From contig NKJC01000001.1 in the NCBI GenBank assembly GCA_002256435.1, positions 1,956,179-2,020,178 of the forward strand: a DNA stretch of 64,000 nucleotides, in the 5' to 3' direction. Positions 50,359-60,101 of the stretch are shown piece by piece. The position numbers were made by a program, and so were the translations under genes. Origin of the DNA: Chitinophagaceae bacterium BSSC1. Lineage in GTDB: Bacteria > Bacteroidota > Bacteroidia > Chitinophagales > Chitinophagaceae. The notes under the pieces were generated by a model that was not told where the DNA came from, did no database searches, and worked only from the letters and a program-made list of their open reading frames with translations. Position 1 is the stretch's first letter, and every line of letters starts with the position of its first letter.

Positions 50359-52656
50359 ATGAGATGCCGTTTTTACATAGGATTAATAGCTGTTTTTTTG
50401 CTTTCACAAGCAATACCAGCTTATGCCCAACAATCAAATATTCACTTAGATACAAGTATTAAAAAATCAGTTTCCAATAACATTGAAAAATTATTGGAAG
50501 GAGAATCAGATGAAGTGGTGGTAACAGGACTTACCAGGGCAGGATTTCAAAAAGAAAACCCTATTGCCATTCAGGCCATCTCTTCAAAAACCATTGACAG
50601 AACCATTGCTTCCAATATCATGGACCAACTAAGCCTCCATAGTCCAGGTTTATCAATGTTGAAAACAGGTCCCAATATTTCAAAACCTTTTATTCGCGGG
50701 TTGGGTTATCATAGGGTTTTAACCCTCTATGATGGTATTAGACAAGAGGGGCAACAATGGGGAGACGAACACGGTTTGGAAGTGGATGGATTTCAGATTC
50801 ATCGTGCTGAAATAATTAAGGGTCCCGCTAGTTTGCTTTTTGGTTCTGATGCCATTGCGGGAGTAGTGAGTTTGATTCCTTATTTACCCAAACTTGATCA
50901 GCAGCAGGTAGAAGGAAGAGTATTAATGGAATACCAGTCTAATAATGGGTTATGGGCTAGCGGTGTTAGAGTGGGACAACGGAGCAAACATTGGTTATGG
51001 CAGGGTTCGGCGTCTAAAAGAATAGCTGGCAATTACAGCAATGCCATTGACGGAAAAGTTTATTTAACGGGATTTCAAGAGAGCAATCTTGGATTTCAAA
51101 CCGGTTATTATTCTAAGAAAGGATTTAGTCTTTTAAGCGCTACATACTATGATAATTTGCAAGCCATTCCTGATGGTAGTAGGGACTCTGCCAGTAGGCA
51201 ATTTACCAAGCAAGTGTTGGATGGGCAGTGGGACGATGTTAAGAACAGACCCTTGGTTTCAGAAAGCGAATTAAATGGCTACGCACTATCGGGGTTGGTG
51301 CAAAGCATCAAGCATTATAGAGTCTATAGCAAACACCAATATCAATTTGGGAAAATAGATCTAGATGCATTGGTTGGGTTTCAACAAAATAACCGCAAAG
51401 AATTTACGCATCCTGCATGGCCTTATCAAGCAGGATTGTCCTTGCAACTCAATACTTTGAATTATGGTCTAAATTTGAATTTGCCCATTGCAAGCAGATC
51501 TGAAATTTCTTTTGGTGCCAATGGCATGTATCAACAAAACAAACATTTAAACGCCACTGATTTTCCCATTCCCAATTTTCAATTATGGGATATTGGTGTC
51601 TATATACACGGTAAATGGAATTGGCAAAAATGGCATGTTGCAGGTGGTTTAAGATGGGATCAAAGACAATTAAGAGCGGCAGATTTTTATACGGGTCACA
51701 ACCCGCAAAATGGATTTGAGCAGCAATATCATTTTCCAGATACAGCTGGGGCTGTATTGCAATTTCCAGCTTTTGAAAAAAGATTTAATGGATATTCTTT
51801 TGCACTTGGTGTAGCTTATAACATTAATACTAATTGGAGTCTGAAAGCCAATCTGTCAAGGGGTTATAGGGCACCTAGTATTACTGAATTGGCATCTAAT
51901 GGATTAGATCCAGGAGCCCATATACTTTATTTGGGAAACAGGGCTTTTGTACCTGAAACCAGTTTGCAACAAGACCTTGGGATTAGTTTAACAACGGCTC
52001 AATTACAATGGAGTCTTTCTTTGTTTCACAATCGCTTGGATCATTTTATTTACCTCACGCAACTACTTGATGCAAGTGGACTTCCACAAACAGATGCACA
52101 GGGCAATAAGACATTTCAATACCAACAAGCAGCTGCAAGATTGCTTGGATTTGAATCAGAAATTAAATGGCATCCGAGTTTTTTGCCGCAATGGAATATG
52201 ACTAGCTCAATTGCCTATGTGCATGGCGAAAACCTGCAAGAACGGTTTAACGGAAAAGGTAATCAGGGGCAATGGTTGCCATTGATTCCACCCATCACAT
52301 GGCAAGGGGCAATTGAGAAAAATTGGGTTACAAATATTCAGTGGATGCCCAATGTACAAGTGACAGCGTCTTGGGAATCTGCAGCAGCCCAAAACCGTTA
52401 TTTGGCACTCTATGCTACCGAGACCAGAACAGCTGCTTACACCTTATTCCATCTTGGATGGGGAACAAATTTCAATTTAGGGGGCAAAAAGCAATTGTCT
52501 ATTCAGTGTCAAATCAATAATCTGTTTAACCTGGCCTATCAGAACCATTTGAGCCGGTTAAAATACTTGGAATACTATCGGTCCGCAGCAAACGGCAGTT
52601 CAGGTATTTACAATATGGGAAGGAACGCAAGTATCAAATGTATTTTCAGTTTTTAA
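50359..52656 (+). CDS. TonB-dependent receptor (probably metal-linked)
   Basis: Signal peptide 'MRCRFYIGLIAVFLLSQAIPAYAQ', plug 'PFIRGLGYHRVLTLYDGIRQEGQQWGDEHGLEVDGFQIHRAEIIKGPASLLFGSDAIAGVV'. An upstream ATG at 50338 is also possible. Confidence 0.9.
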   Translation: MRCRFYIGLIAVFLLSQAIPAYAQQSNIHLDTSIKKSVSNNIEKLLEGESDEVVVTGLTRAGFQKENPIAIQAISSKTIDRTIASNIMDQLSLHSPGLSMLKTGPNISKPFIRGLGYHRVLTLYDGIRQEGQQWGDEHGLEVDGFQIHRAEIIKGPASLLFGSDAIAGVVSLIPYLPKLDQQQVEGRVLMEYQSNNGLWASGVRVGQRSKHWLWQGSASKRIAGNYSNAIDGKVYLTGFQESNLGFQTGYYSKKGFSLLSATYYDNLQAIPDGSRDSASRQFTKQVLDGQWDDVKNRPLVSESELNGYALSGLVQSIKHYRVYSKHQYQFGKIDLDALVGFQQNNRKEFTHPAWPYQAGLSLQLNTLNYGLNLNLPIASRSEISFGANGMYQQNKHLNATDFPIPNFQLWDIGVYIHGKWNWQKWHVAGGLRWDQRQLRAADFYTGHNPQNGFEQQYHFPDTAGAVLQFPAFEKRFNGYSFALGVAYNINTNWSLKANLSRGYRAPSITELASNGLDPGAHILYLGNRAFVPETSLQQDLGISLTTAQLQWSLSLFHNRLDHFIYLTQLLDASGLPQTDAQGNKTFQYQQAAARLLGFESEIKWHPSFLPQWNMTSSIAYVHGENLQERFNGKGNQGQWLPLIPPITWQGAIEKNWVTNIQWMPNVQVTASWESAAAQNRYLALYATETRTAAYTLFHLGWGTNFNLGGKKQLSIQCQINNLFNLAYQNHLSRLKYLEYYRSAANGSSGIYNMGRNASIKCIFSF

Positions 52657-52733
52657 GTCCTAGCCAACAACCACAAATATTTTTTCAGCAATCAGTAGCA
52701 TTGGTTAATTTGTATGCCTAATTCAACAGTGTT

Positions 52734-54266
52734 ATGGCAGATCAATCTCAGTTTCTGGATGCAGTAAAAGCAGGGTATCAATTCAAGGGTGAACACGCCA
52801 AAATTGGTGCTGGTATGTTTAATGGAGAAGTAGTGGCTGGCGCCGATGTTTTCATTCCATTAAAAACCTTGAACAGACATGGACTCATAGCTGGAGCAAC
52901 TGGAACTGGAAAGACCAAGACTTTGCAAGTGATTTCAGAAATTCTGAGTAATAATAGTGTACCCGTTTTGCTCATGGATATCAAAGGAGACTTAAGTGGT
53001 ATTGCTGCTCCTGGTGTACTCAATGATAGACTGGCAGAAAGGTGTCAAAAAATCAATATCAGTTACCAACCTGCCGCATATCCTACTGAATTAATGACAC
53101 TAAATGAAGGAAAGGGTGTTCGCTTGCGTGCAACCGTTACAGAATTTGGTCCGGTACTCTTGAGTAAGATCTTAGGGTTGAATGATACACAAGGTGGGGT
53201 TGTAGCTATGATTTTTAAATATTGCGATGACCAGCAAATGCCCTTGTTAGATCTTCAAGATTTTATCAAAGTCTTACAATATGTAGGTAATGAAGGGAAG
53301 GCCGAATTGGAAAAATCTTACGGTAAAATATCTACCACATCTACTGGAACCGTATTGCGTAAAGTAATTGAATTACAACAACAGGGTGCCGATGTGTTTT
53401 TTGGTGAAAGAAGTTTTGAAGTGGAAGACCTCATGCGTATCAGTGATGATGGTAGAGGAATGGTAAATATTTTGCGTGTAACAGATATGCAAGACAGACC
53501 CAAACTGTTTTCTACTTTTATGTTACAACTGTTGGCAGAATTATATGCCAGTAGTCCAGAAGAAGGAGACTTGGACAAACCCAAGTTGGTTTTATTCATT
53601 GATGAAGCACACCTGATTTTCCAAGAAGCATCTGATGCCTTGTTGCAGCAATTAGAAACTGTGATCAAACTCATTAGGTCAAAAGGAATTGGCATATTTT
53701 TCTGTACACAAAACCCGCAAGACATTCCTGCAGCCATCTTGGGTCAGTTGGGTTTAAAAGTACAACACGCACTGAGGGCTTTTACAGCAGCTGATAGAAA
53801 AACCATAAAACAAGCCGCTGAGAATTTTCCAGAATCGGATTTTTATAAAACAGATGAACTCTTAACCCAAATGGGTATTGGAGAAGCGTTTGTAACCCTG
53901 TTAAATGAAAAAGGGATTCCTACGCCATTGGTTCATACTATGCTTTGTTCTCCAACGAGTAGAATGGACGTGCTTACCGATCCAGAAATAGATGCATTGG
54001 TAGCTAAGAGCAAATTGGTTCCCAAATACAAAGAGGCAGTGAATGCACAAAGTGCCTATGAAATTTTGGAAGCTAAATTGGCCGAAGCAGCCGAAAAGCA
54101 GGCTGAAGTAGAAGCAGAGAAGCCTAAAAAAGGTGCAGCAAAAGAAGAAAGCTTTTTTGATAACCCAGTTGTTAAGTCAGTAGGAAGAACAGCAGCCGTA
54201 ATGATTACAAGGTCTTTATTAGGTGCATTGGGTTTAGGAGGAAGAACCAGTAAAAGAAAATACTAG
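52734..54266 (+). CDS. HerA-like/DUF853 (YjgR-type) P-loop ATPase
   Basis: 'HGLIAGATGTGKTKTLQVISEIL', 'VLFIDEAHLIFQEA', 'GIGIFFCTQNPQDIPAAILGQLG'. Confidence 0.92.
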   Translation: MADQSQFLDAVKAGYQFKGEHAKIGAGMFNGEVVAGADVFIPLKTLNRHGLIAGATGTGKTKTLQVISEILSNNSVPVLLMDIKGDLSGIAAPGVLNDRLAERCQKINISYQPAAYPTELMTLNEGKGVRLRATVTEFGPVLLSKILGLNDTQGGVVAMIFKYCDDQQMPLLDLQDFIKVLQYVGNEGKAELEKSYGKISTTSTGTVLRKVIELQQQGADVFFGERSFEVEDLMRISDDGRGMVNILRVTDMQDRPKLFSTFMLQLLAELYASSPEEGDLDKPKLVLFIDEAHLIFQEASDALLQQLETVIKLIRSKGIGIFFCTQNPQDIPAAILGQLGLKVQHALRAFTAADRKTIKQAAENFPESDFYKTDELLTQMGIGEAFVTLLNEKGIPTPLVHTMLCSPTSRMDVLTDPEIDALVAKSKLVPKYKEAVNAQSAYEILEAKLAEAAEKQAEVEAEKPKKGAAKEESFFDNPVVKSVGRTAAVMITRSLLGALGLGGRTSKRKY

Positions 54267-56167
54267 CGTTTTTTGACCATCCCTTCTTCATCAATGCTAA
54301 TCAACCCTTCTGCCACCATGAATTGCAATACCTCCCAGACATGTGCTTCTTGATTGCTGTCTAGGTCTTGCAACAATTGCTTTACTGGAAAAGGGTTTGA
54401 CCATAAGGATTTAATCAAGTCAGCAATTTCATTAAACTGATTCTTTCCCAACTTGTTTTTTTTCTTGTTCAAACAATTATCACAAATGCCACAAGCTTGG
54501 TCTGTGGCTTCTCCAAAATATTGGGTAATGCTATTGCTCCTGCATCCGTGATCCATTTGAATAAAATCTAGAAATGCTGTTAGCCTTTTGCGGTACTGTT
54601 CTTTTCTTGCCAGATAATGGTCTTGATCAATTAATAGGTAATCAGCTGAAGCTCGGTTTAACAAAAAATGAATTTGTGGATTCTCTTTTTTGGGCAGGTA
54701 CTCTATAATGCCAAATGCCTTTAATTGCAAGAGTTGTTCCTGAATCAGGGCAACTGGTTGTCTTAAATAAATGGAAAGTTTGTTTTCATTGATACTGGTT
54801 TGAAAACTAAAAATCCCCTCATAAGTTCTGAGTAGTGTTTTGATTAGTTCTTCTAATGGAGGATGTAGTTTTTCAAATTCTCTGAGTTCCTGGTTGCTAG
54901 TAGTAAACTGTACCTGGGTAGGCAGAAAAATCTTTTCTGAAAAACTACAATGTCCTTCTTGTTCCAATATTTTTAAAACAGCAGTGACCAAATGGCTGTC
55001 TAATTGAAAATTGGTACAAAAATTAGTCAAATCAAAATCAAAATATTGTCCCTCACCCAAGCCAACAGGCAATTGTAAATAGTTGGCTAATTCTTGATAC
55101 ACTTTTCTAATACTACTGATTGGGGGGTAACGTTTATCTGGCATGGCTGCTAAGCCAAGAAGGTCCTCGCTTTGGTACAATAAAATGGCATAGGATTTTT
55201 GACCATCTCTTCCGGCTCTTCCTGCCTCTTGATAATAGTTTTCTAAGCATTCAGGCGCGTCATAATGTACCACAGTTCTCACGTCTGGCTTGTCAATACC
55301 CAAACCAAATGCATTGGTGCAAGCCATGATTCGGGTTCTATTATTGATCCAATCGTCCTGCTTTTTACTACGTTCTTCCGCGTCTAAACCTGCGTGATAG
55401 AAGTCTGCTTCAATACCCTGTAACCCTAGTAAATAAGCAATGTTCTTTGTTTGCTTTCTGCTATTACAATATACAATTCCAGAGCCAGTAACTTTTTGCA
55501 AGATCTCTACCAACTTGGCAATTTTACTCTCTACTTTAAATACACTGTAGGAGAGATTGGGTTTGTTAAAAGACTGGTGAAACACATCAGCTTTAGACAT
55601 CTCTAATTTGGCCAAAATATCTTTTTGTACCAAGGGCGTAGCCGATGCAGTAAGTGCAATCATTGGCACTCCTGGTAGGGATGCTCTAATGGCAGCAATG
55701 CGTAAATAAGTGGGTCTAAAATCATAGCCCCATTGAGATACACAGTGTGCTTCATCAATAGCCAATAAACTCACTTGCATCAGGGCTAAATAGTCTTTGA
55801 AAATCTTGGTTTCTAGACGTTCCGGAGAGAGGTATAAGAATTTATAATCGCCTTCAACGGCGTCTTGCAAAACCAATTTTACTTCATGAAAATTCATGCC
55901 ACTATGAATGGCAGCAGCAGGAATACCTTTACTGGTCAGGTTTTCAGCTTGGTCTTTCATGAGGGCAATCAGTGGACTCACCACAATACAAACCCCCTCT
56001 AATAATAATGCGGGTACTTGAAAGCAGATGGATTTACCTCCACCTGTTGGTAATAAAGCCAGTACATCTTTTTTGGCTAGAACGCTTTGAATAATTGATT
56101 CCTGTGTTGGTCTGAATTGGGTATGGCCCCAGTACTGTTGCAGGATCTCCAAGGGTGTTGCCTGCAT
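54263..56167 (-). CDS. recQ: RecQ-family ATP-dependent DNA helicase
   Basis: 'LLPTGGGKSICFQVPALL', 'AIDEAHCVSQWGYDFRPTY', 'QEAGRAGRDGQ', RecQ C-terminal Cys cluster. Confidence 0.93.
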   Translation of the reverse strand: MQATPLEILQQYWGHTQFRPTQESIIQSVLAKKDVLALLPTGGGKSICFQVPALLLEGVCIVVSPLIALMKDQAENLTSKGIPAAAIHSGMNFHEVKLVLQDAVEGDYKFLYLSPERLETKIFKDYLALMQVSLLAIDEAHCVSQWGYDFRPTYLRIAAIRASLPGVPMIALTASATPLVQKDILAKLEMSKADVFHQSFNKPNLSYSVFKVESKIAKLVEILQKVTGSGIVYCNSRKQTKNIAYLLGLQGIEADFYHAGLDAEERSKKQDDWINNRTRIMACTNAFGLGIDKPDVRTVVHYDAPECLENYYQEAGRAGRDGQKSYAILLYQSEDLLGLAAMPDKRYPPISSIRKVYQELANYLQLPVGLGEGQYFDFDLTNFCTNFQLDSHLVTAVLKILEQEGHCSFSEKIFLPTQVQFTTSNQELREFEKLHPPLEELIKTLLRTYEGIFSFQTSINENKLSIYLRQPVALIQEQLLQLKAFGIIEYLPKKENPQIHFLLNRASADYLLIDQDHYLARKEQYRKRLTAFLDFIQMDHGCRSNSITQYFGEATDQACGICDNCLNKKKNKLGKNQFNEIADLIKSLWSNPFPVKQLLQDLDSNQEAHVWEVLQFMVAEGLISIDEEGMVKKR

Positions 56168-58324
56168 CTAAACTACTTTTTTATAGTTTAGACGGATACT
56201 GTTAATAGCCAATACCACATCACTTAAACCCATCACGAGTGCTCCAAATCCTGGACTCAAATATCCCAATGCAGCCACGGGTATGGCAACGATGTTGTAG
56301 ATAAATGCCCAGAACAAATTTTGTTGGATGGTGGTATAAGTATGTTTGCCCAAGCCTAGTGCTAAGGGAAGATTTTTTAATCCATGGTTCATTAAAACTA
56401 CTTGTGCACTTTGCATTGCAATATGTGAAGCATCGCTCAGCGAAATTCCTACCGTGGCTTTTGCAAGGGCAGGAGCGTCATTGATACCATCCCCAACCAT
56501 GGCAGTAGGTTCGTGTTGGTTAAAGTTAGCAATGGCTGCCAATTTTTGCTCAGGGCTTTGTTCTGCCAGCCATTCATCAATGTGTAAAGTATTGGCCACT
56601 TGTTCGCATTTAGCCTTGCCATCTCCACTGAGCAAAATGGTTCTAATACCTGCAGCACGCAATTGTTCTATTACCTCTGCAGCTTCTGGTCTAATTTCAT
56701 CTACCACATCAATCCAACCCAAGAGTTCCCCGTTTTTTGTGATGTACACATTATGGCTATGGTCATGATAGGTTTCAGAAATACCCTTAAAAGAAACTGC
56801 TTGAAATTCATTCCCCAATTTGTCAATGGCGCGCATACCTAAGCCCCTAATTTCTTCTACTTTGGCCCAACGAAGATCGTCTTTGACCTTCCATGCCTTG
56901 CTGATACTTTTGGCAATAGGATGGTTGGAATATTTTTCAAGTGAAAAAGCAATTCTTTTAAATTGGGTTTCATCATTCTCAGCAATATTTTCAAAAGCTT
57001 TGAAGGCAGCTACGCTAAATTGACCCGTTGTTAGGGTACCTGTTTTATCAAAGACTACTTGTTTAATTTGCTTGAAGACCTCTAAGCTTTTGGCGTTTTT
57101 AAACAAGACCCCATTACGCGCAGCTCTTCCCAAACCCACAGCAATAGCAGCTGGTGTGGCAAGCCCCATGGCGCAAGGACAAGAAATAACTAATACGGCA
57201 ATTCCCCTCAAAAGGCTTTCTGAAAATGGTAAATGACCAATAAAATAATTGCCAATAATGGTTAACACAGCTAGGCTAATCACGGTTGGTACAAATACAG
57301 CACTGATTCTGTCTGCCAGTTGTTGGATGGGCGGCTTTTCTGTTTGAGCTGCTTTGACCAGTTTTAGAATATTGGCCAATACGGTGTTTTCTCCAACCGC
57401 AGTGATATAAGCTTTTAGTGTTCCTGTAGAGACTACTGATCCCCCAATTAAGGTATCGTGCATTTTCTTTTCAACAGGAGTGCTTTCTCCAGTGATGATA
57501 GATTCATCTACAGAAGCTTCTCCCCATAAGACTTTGCAGTCCATAGGCACCGCTTCACCATTGCCTATTAATACTAGGTCACCAACTTTTAAATTGCCAG
57601 TTTCAACTGGGAAAATATGTTCTTGGTGTTGGTCATCATAAGCAATCATATTGGCCATTTGCTTTTTGGAGACCACTAATTTTTTTAATGCGGTTTGGGT
57701 AGTTTCTACTGATTTGTCTTCCATCCAATTACCAAGAAAAACCAATGTTAGAATGGTAGCTGCAGTTTCATAAAACATAAAATGTTCTGCGTCACCAATA
57801 ATAGTTCCGTATAAACTATAACCAAATGCAGCAATGGCACCAATGGCTATTAATACATTCATGTTGGGAATCCCTTTGAGCAAACTATGCCAAGCGCTTC
57901 TTCCAAAAAAATCCATACCAACAATAAATACTGGAATAGTCAAACCTAGTTGTACATATGGATTCATTAGAAAATGAATATGTACTCCTGGAATCATGTG
58001 TAATAACAAAGGGGCCGTGAAAATAATGCAGAATAAAAATCTTTGAAAATGGTTTTGAAATAATTTCCTTGGTTTTTTCTCATCCGTTTCTTCTCCTGTA
58101 ATTACATGATAACCCAAACCTTCAATGCCTTTTGCTAGTTCTTTTTTATCGGTGCCTTCTGACAAGTCAAAACTCAAATCACCTCCCATGAAATTAATCT
58201 GCACAGCTTGCATGCCTTTACCTGTTAAGTATTTGTTTACAGTAAGCGCGCAATTGGTACAACTCATTCCTTCTACTTTCCAATTCACTTTTTCCATACT
58301 GGGTTGTTTTTCGGCTGATGTCAT
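56168..58324 (-). CDS. copA: Heavy-metal (copper-type) P1B ATPase
   Basis: HMA 'VEGMSCTNCALTVNKYL', 'ISCPCAMGLATPAAIAVG', 'DKTGTLTTGQF', 'MVGDGINDAPALA'. Confidence 0.92.
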   Translation of the reverse strand: MTSAEKQPSMEKVNWKVEGMSCTNCALTVNKYLTGKGMQAVQINFMGGDLSFDLSEGTDKKELAKGIEGLGYHVITGEETDEKKPRKLFQNHFQRFLFCIIFTAPLLLHMIPGVHIHFLMNPYVQLGLTIPVFIVGMDFFGRSAWHSLLKGIPNMNVLIAIGAIAAFGYSLYGTIIGDAEHFMFYETAATILTLVFLGNWMEDKSVETTQTALKKLVVSKKQMANMIAYDDQHQEHIFPVETGNLKVGDLVLIGNGEAVPMDCKVLWGEASVDESIITGESTPVEKKMHDTLIGGSVVSTGTLKAYITAVGENTVLANILKLVKAAQTEKPPIQQLADRISAVFVPTVISLAVLTIIGNYFIGHLPFSESLLRGIAVLVISCPCAMGLATPAAIAVGLGRAARNGVLFKNAKSLEVFKQIKQVVFDKTGTLTTGQFSVAAFKAFENIAENDETQFKRIAFSLEKYSNHPIAKSISKAWKVKDDLRWAKVEEIRGLGMRAIDKLGNEFQAVSFKGISETYHDHSHNVYITKNGELLGWIDVVDEIRPEAAEVIEQLRAAGIRTILLSGDGKAKCEQVANTLHIDEWLAEQSPEQKLAAIANFNQHEPTAMVGDGINDAPALAKATVGISLSDASHIAMQSAQVVLMNHGLKNLPLALGLGKHTYTTIQQNLFWAFIYNIVAIPVAALGYLSPGFGALVMGLSDVVLAINSIRLNYKKVV

Positions 58325-58421
58325 AGATGCAAAGGTACTGTAACTGTAAGGGGTCTGGTTTCGAAAGCAGATGAATATTTTTACATCATGGTGTCAAATT
58401 CTTTGTATTTATCTTTGAATC

Positions 58422-58838
58422 ATGGATGCAATTTTTGAATTGGAACAAATTGAAGCGGTAGCCAGAGCAGCATGGAAAGAGGGCAAAAAACACAAGGTTT
58501 GGATTTTTCGTGCACCTATGGGAACAGGAAAGACCAGTTTTATTCATGCCTTGTGTCAAGCTTTGGGTGTGGAAGACACTGTGAGCAGCCCCAGTTATGG
58601 TATTATCAACGAATACCTAAGCAGGGAAGCTGGTACTATTTATCATATGGACTGGTATAGGCTTAAAAGCGAGGAAGAAGCTATTCAGGCTGGGGTAGAA
58701 GATGCGCTTGATTCAGGGAATCTCTGTTTGGTAGAATGGCCAGAAAAAGCTGAGGGGCTCTTGCCAGACAATTGTTTTGAACTGTATATGGAAGTCTTGG
58801 ACCAGAAAATGCGCCGTCTATACACCGAAAACGAGTAA
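58422..58838 (+). CDS. tsaE: tRNA threonylcarbamoyladenosine biosynthesis ATPase TsaE
   Basis: 'APMGTGKTSFIHALCQALGVEDTVSSPSYGIINEY...IYHMDWYRL'. Confidence 0.93.
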   Translation: MDAIFELEQIEAVARAAWKEGKKHKVWIFRAPMGTGKTSFIHALCQALGVEDTVSSPSYGIINEYLSREAGTIYHMDWYRLKSEEEAIQAGVEDALDSGNLCLVEWPEKAEGLLPDNCFELYMEVLDQKMRRLYTENE

Positions 58839-58882
58839 TTTTAAGCAGACCAACCAAACAGATCATACAACCAACCTGACCT

Positions 58883-60097
58883 ATGGCCACTTCAAAACCT
58901 TCCATCAGTGCCTCTTTTTTATACGAAACCATGGAAGAAACCCTGGATGTTAAAGCGCCAGGTGAAAAATTGTTTATTGGGATCCCCAAAGAAATAGCAT
59001 TTCAAGAAAATAGAATTGCCCTTACACCGGATGCTGTAGGCGTGTTGGTAGCCAATGGCAACCACGTAACCGTAGAACACAAAGCAGGTGAAGGAAGTAA
59101 TTATTCGGACAAGGATTATGCCGAAGCCGGAGCTAGAATTGTATATGATAAGGCTGAAGTATATCAAGCGCCCTTTCTTGTAAAAAGTGCACCTCCTGTA
59201 GAGGAAGACCTGCCCTTTTTGCAAATGAATCAAACCATTATTTCTCCCATACATTTATCTGCACTCAAAAAGCATCATATTGAACATATGATGTCTAAAC
59301 GGATCACGGCGCTCAGATTTGAAAATTTCAAAGACGATAGTGGCGCTTATCCTATTGTGCGCAGCATGAGTGAGATTGCAGGTAGTGCGGTGATGTTGAT
59401 TGCTGGTCAGTACCTAAGTAGTTTTAATAAAGGAAAGGGGGTGTTATTGGGCGGAATCAGCGGCATTCCTCCAACTAAAGTAGTGATAGTTGGTGCAGGA
59501 ATTGTTGGAGAATTTGCAACTAGAAATGCACTTGCCTTAGGTGCTTCTGTGAAAGTATTTGACAATAATGTTACTAGGCTCAAACAGTTGCAAAATAACT
59601 TGGGTCAAAGAATTTGGACATCAGTTTTAGAACCTAGGATTTTATCCAAGCAATTAAAAACCTGTGAAGTTGCAGTAGGTGCACTAAGTAATGAATACGG
59701 CAGAGCACCTGTAGTAGTTAGCGAAGAAATGGTAGCAGCTATGCGACCAGGAAGTATTATCATAGACGTGGCAATTGATAGAGGTGGATGTTTTGAAACC
59801 AGTGAACTCACCAGTCATGAACATCCCACATTCTTAAAACACGATGTCATCCATTATTGTGTGCCCAATATTCCTAGTGGTTTTGCGCGCACGGCTAGTC
59901 AAGCCATTAGTAATGTATTGATGCCCTTGATTTTAGAAGTAAGTGACGAGGGTGGATTGGAAGAAATGGTTTGGCATAACTTCAATCTGAGAGAGGGAAT
60001 ATATTTATTCAAAGGCTCTCTAACAGATATCTATATCAGCCAAAAATTCAACCTGAAATTTACAGACCTAAACTTACTCATTGCCTCTAGGCGATAG
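58883..60097 (+). CDS. ald: Alanine dehydrogenase
   Basis: 'IGIPKEIAFQENRIALTPDAVGVLVANGNHVTVE', 'VVIVGAGIVGEFATRNALALGASVKVFDNNVTRL'. Confidence 0.9.
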   Translation: MATSKPSISASFLYETMEETLDVKAPGEKLFIGIPKEIAFQENRIALTPDAVGVLVANGNHVTVEHKAGEGSNYSDKDYAEAGARIVYDKAEVYQAPFLVKSAPPVEEDLPFLQMNQTIISPIHLSALKKHHIEHMMSKRITALRFENFKDDSGAYPIVRSMSEIAGSAVMLIAGQYLSSFNKGKGVLLGGISGIPPTKVVIVGAGIVGEFATRNALALGASVKVFDNNVTRLKQLQNNLGQRIWTSVLEPRILSKQLKTCEVAVGALSNEYGRAPVVVSEEMVAAMRPGSIIIDVAIDRGGCFETSELTSHEHPTFLKHDVIHYCVPNIPSGFARTASQAISNVLMPLILEVSDEGGLEEMVWHNFNLREGIYLFKGSLTDIYISQKFNLKFTDLNLLIASRR

Positions 60098-60101
60098 TAG
60101 T

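Noticed and set aside
52734-56167. HerA-like ATPase plus recQ as a defence system
   Set aside because: The ATPase is DUF853/YjgR-like and the genes are convergent, not an operon; no nuclease or sensor partner is present
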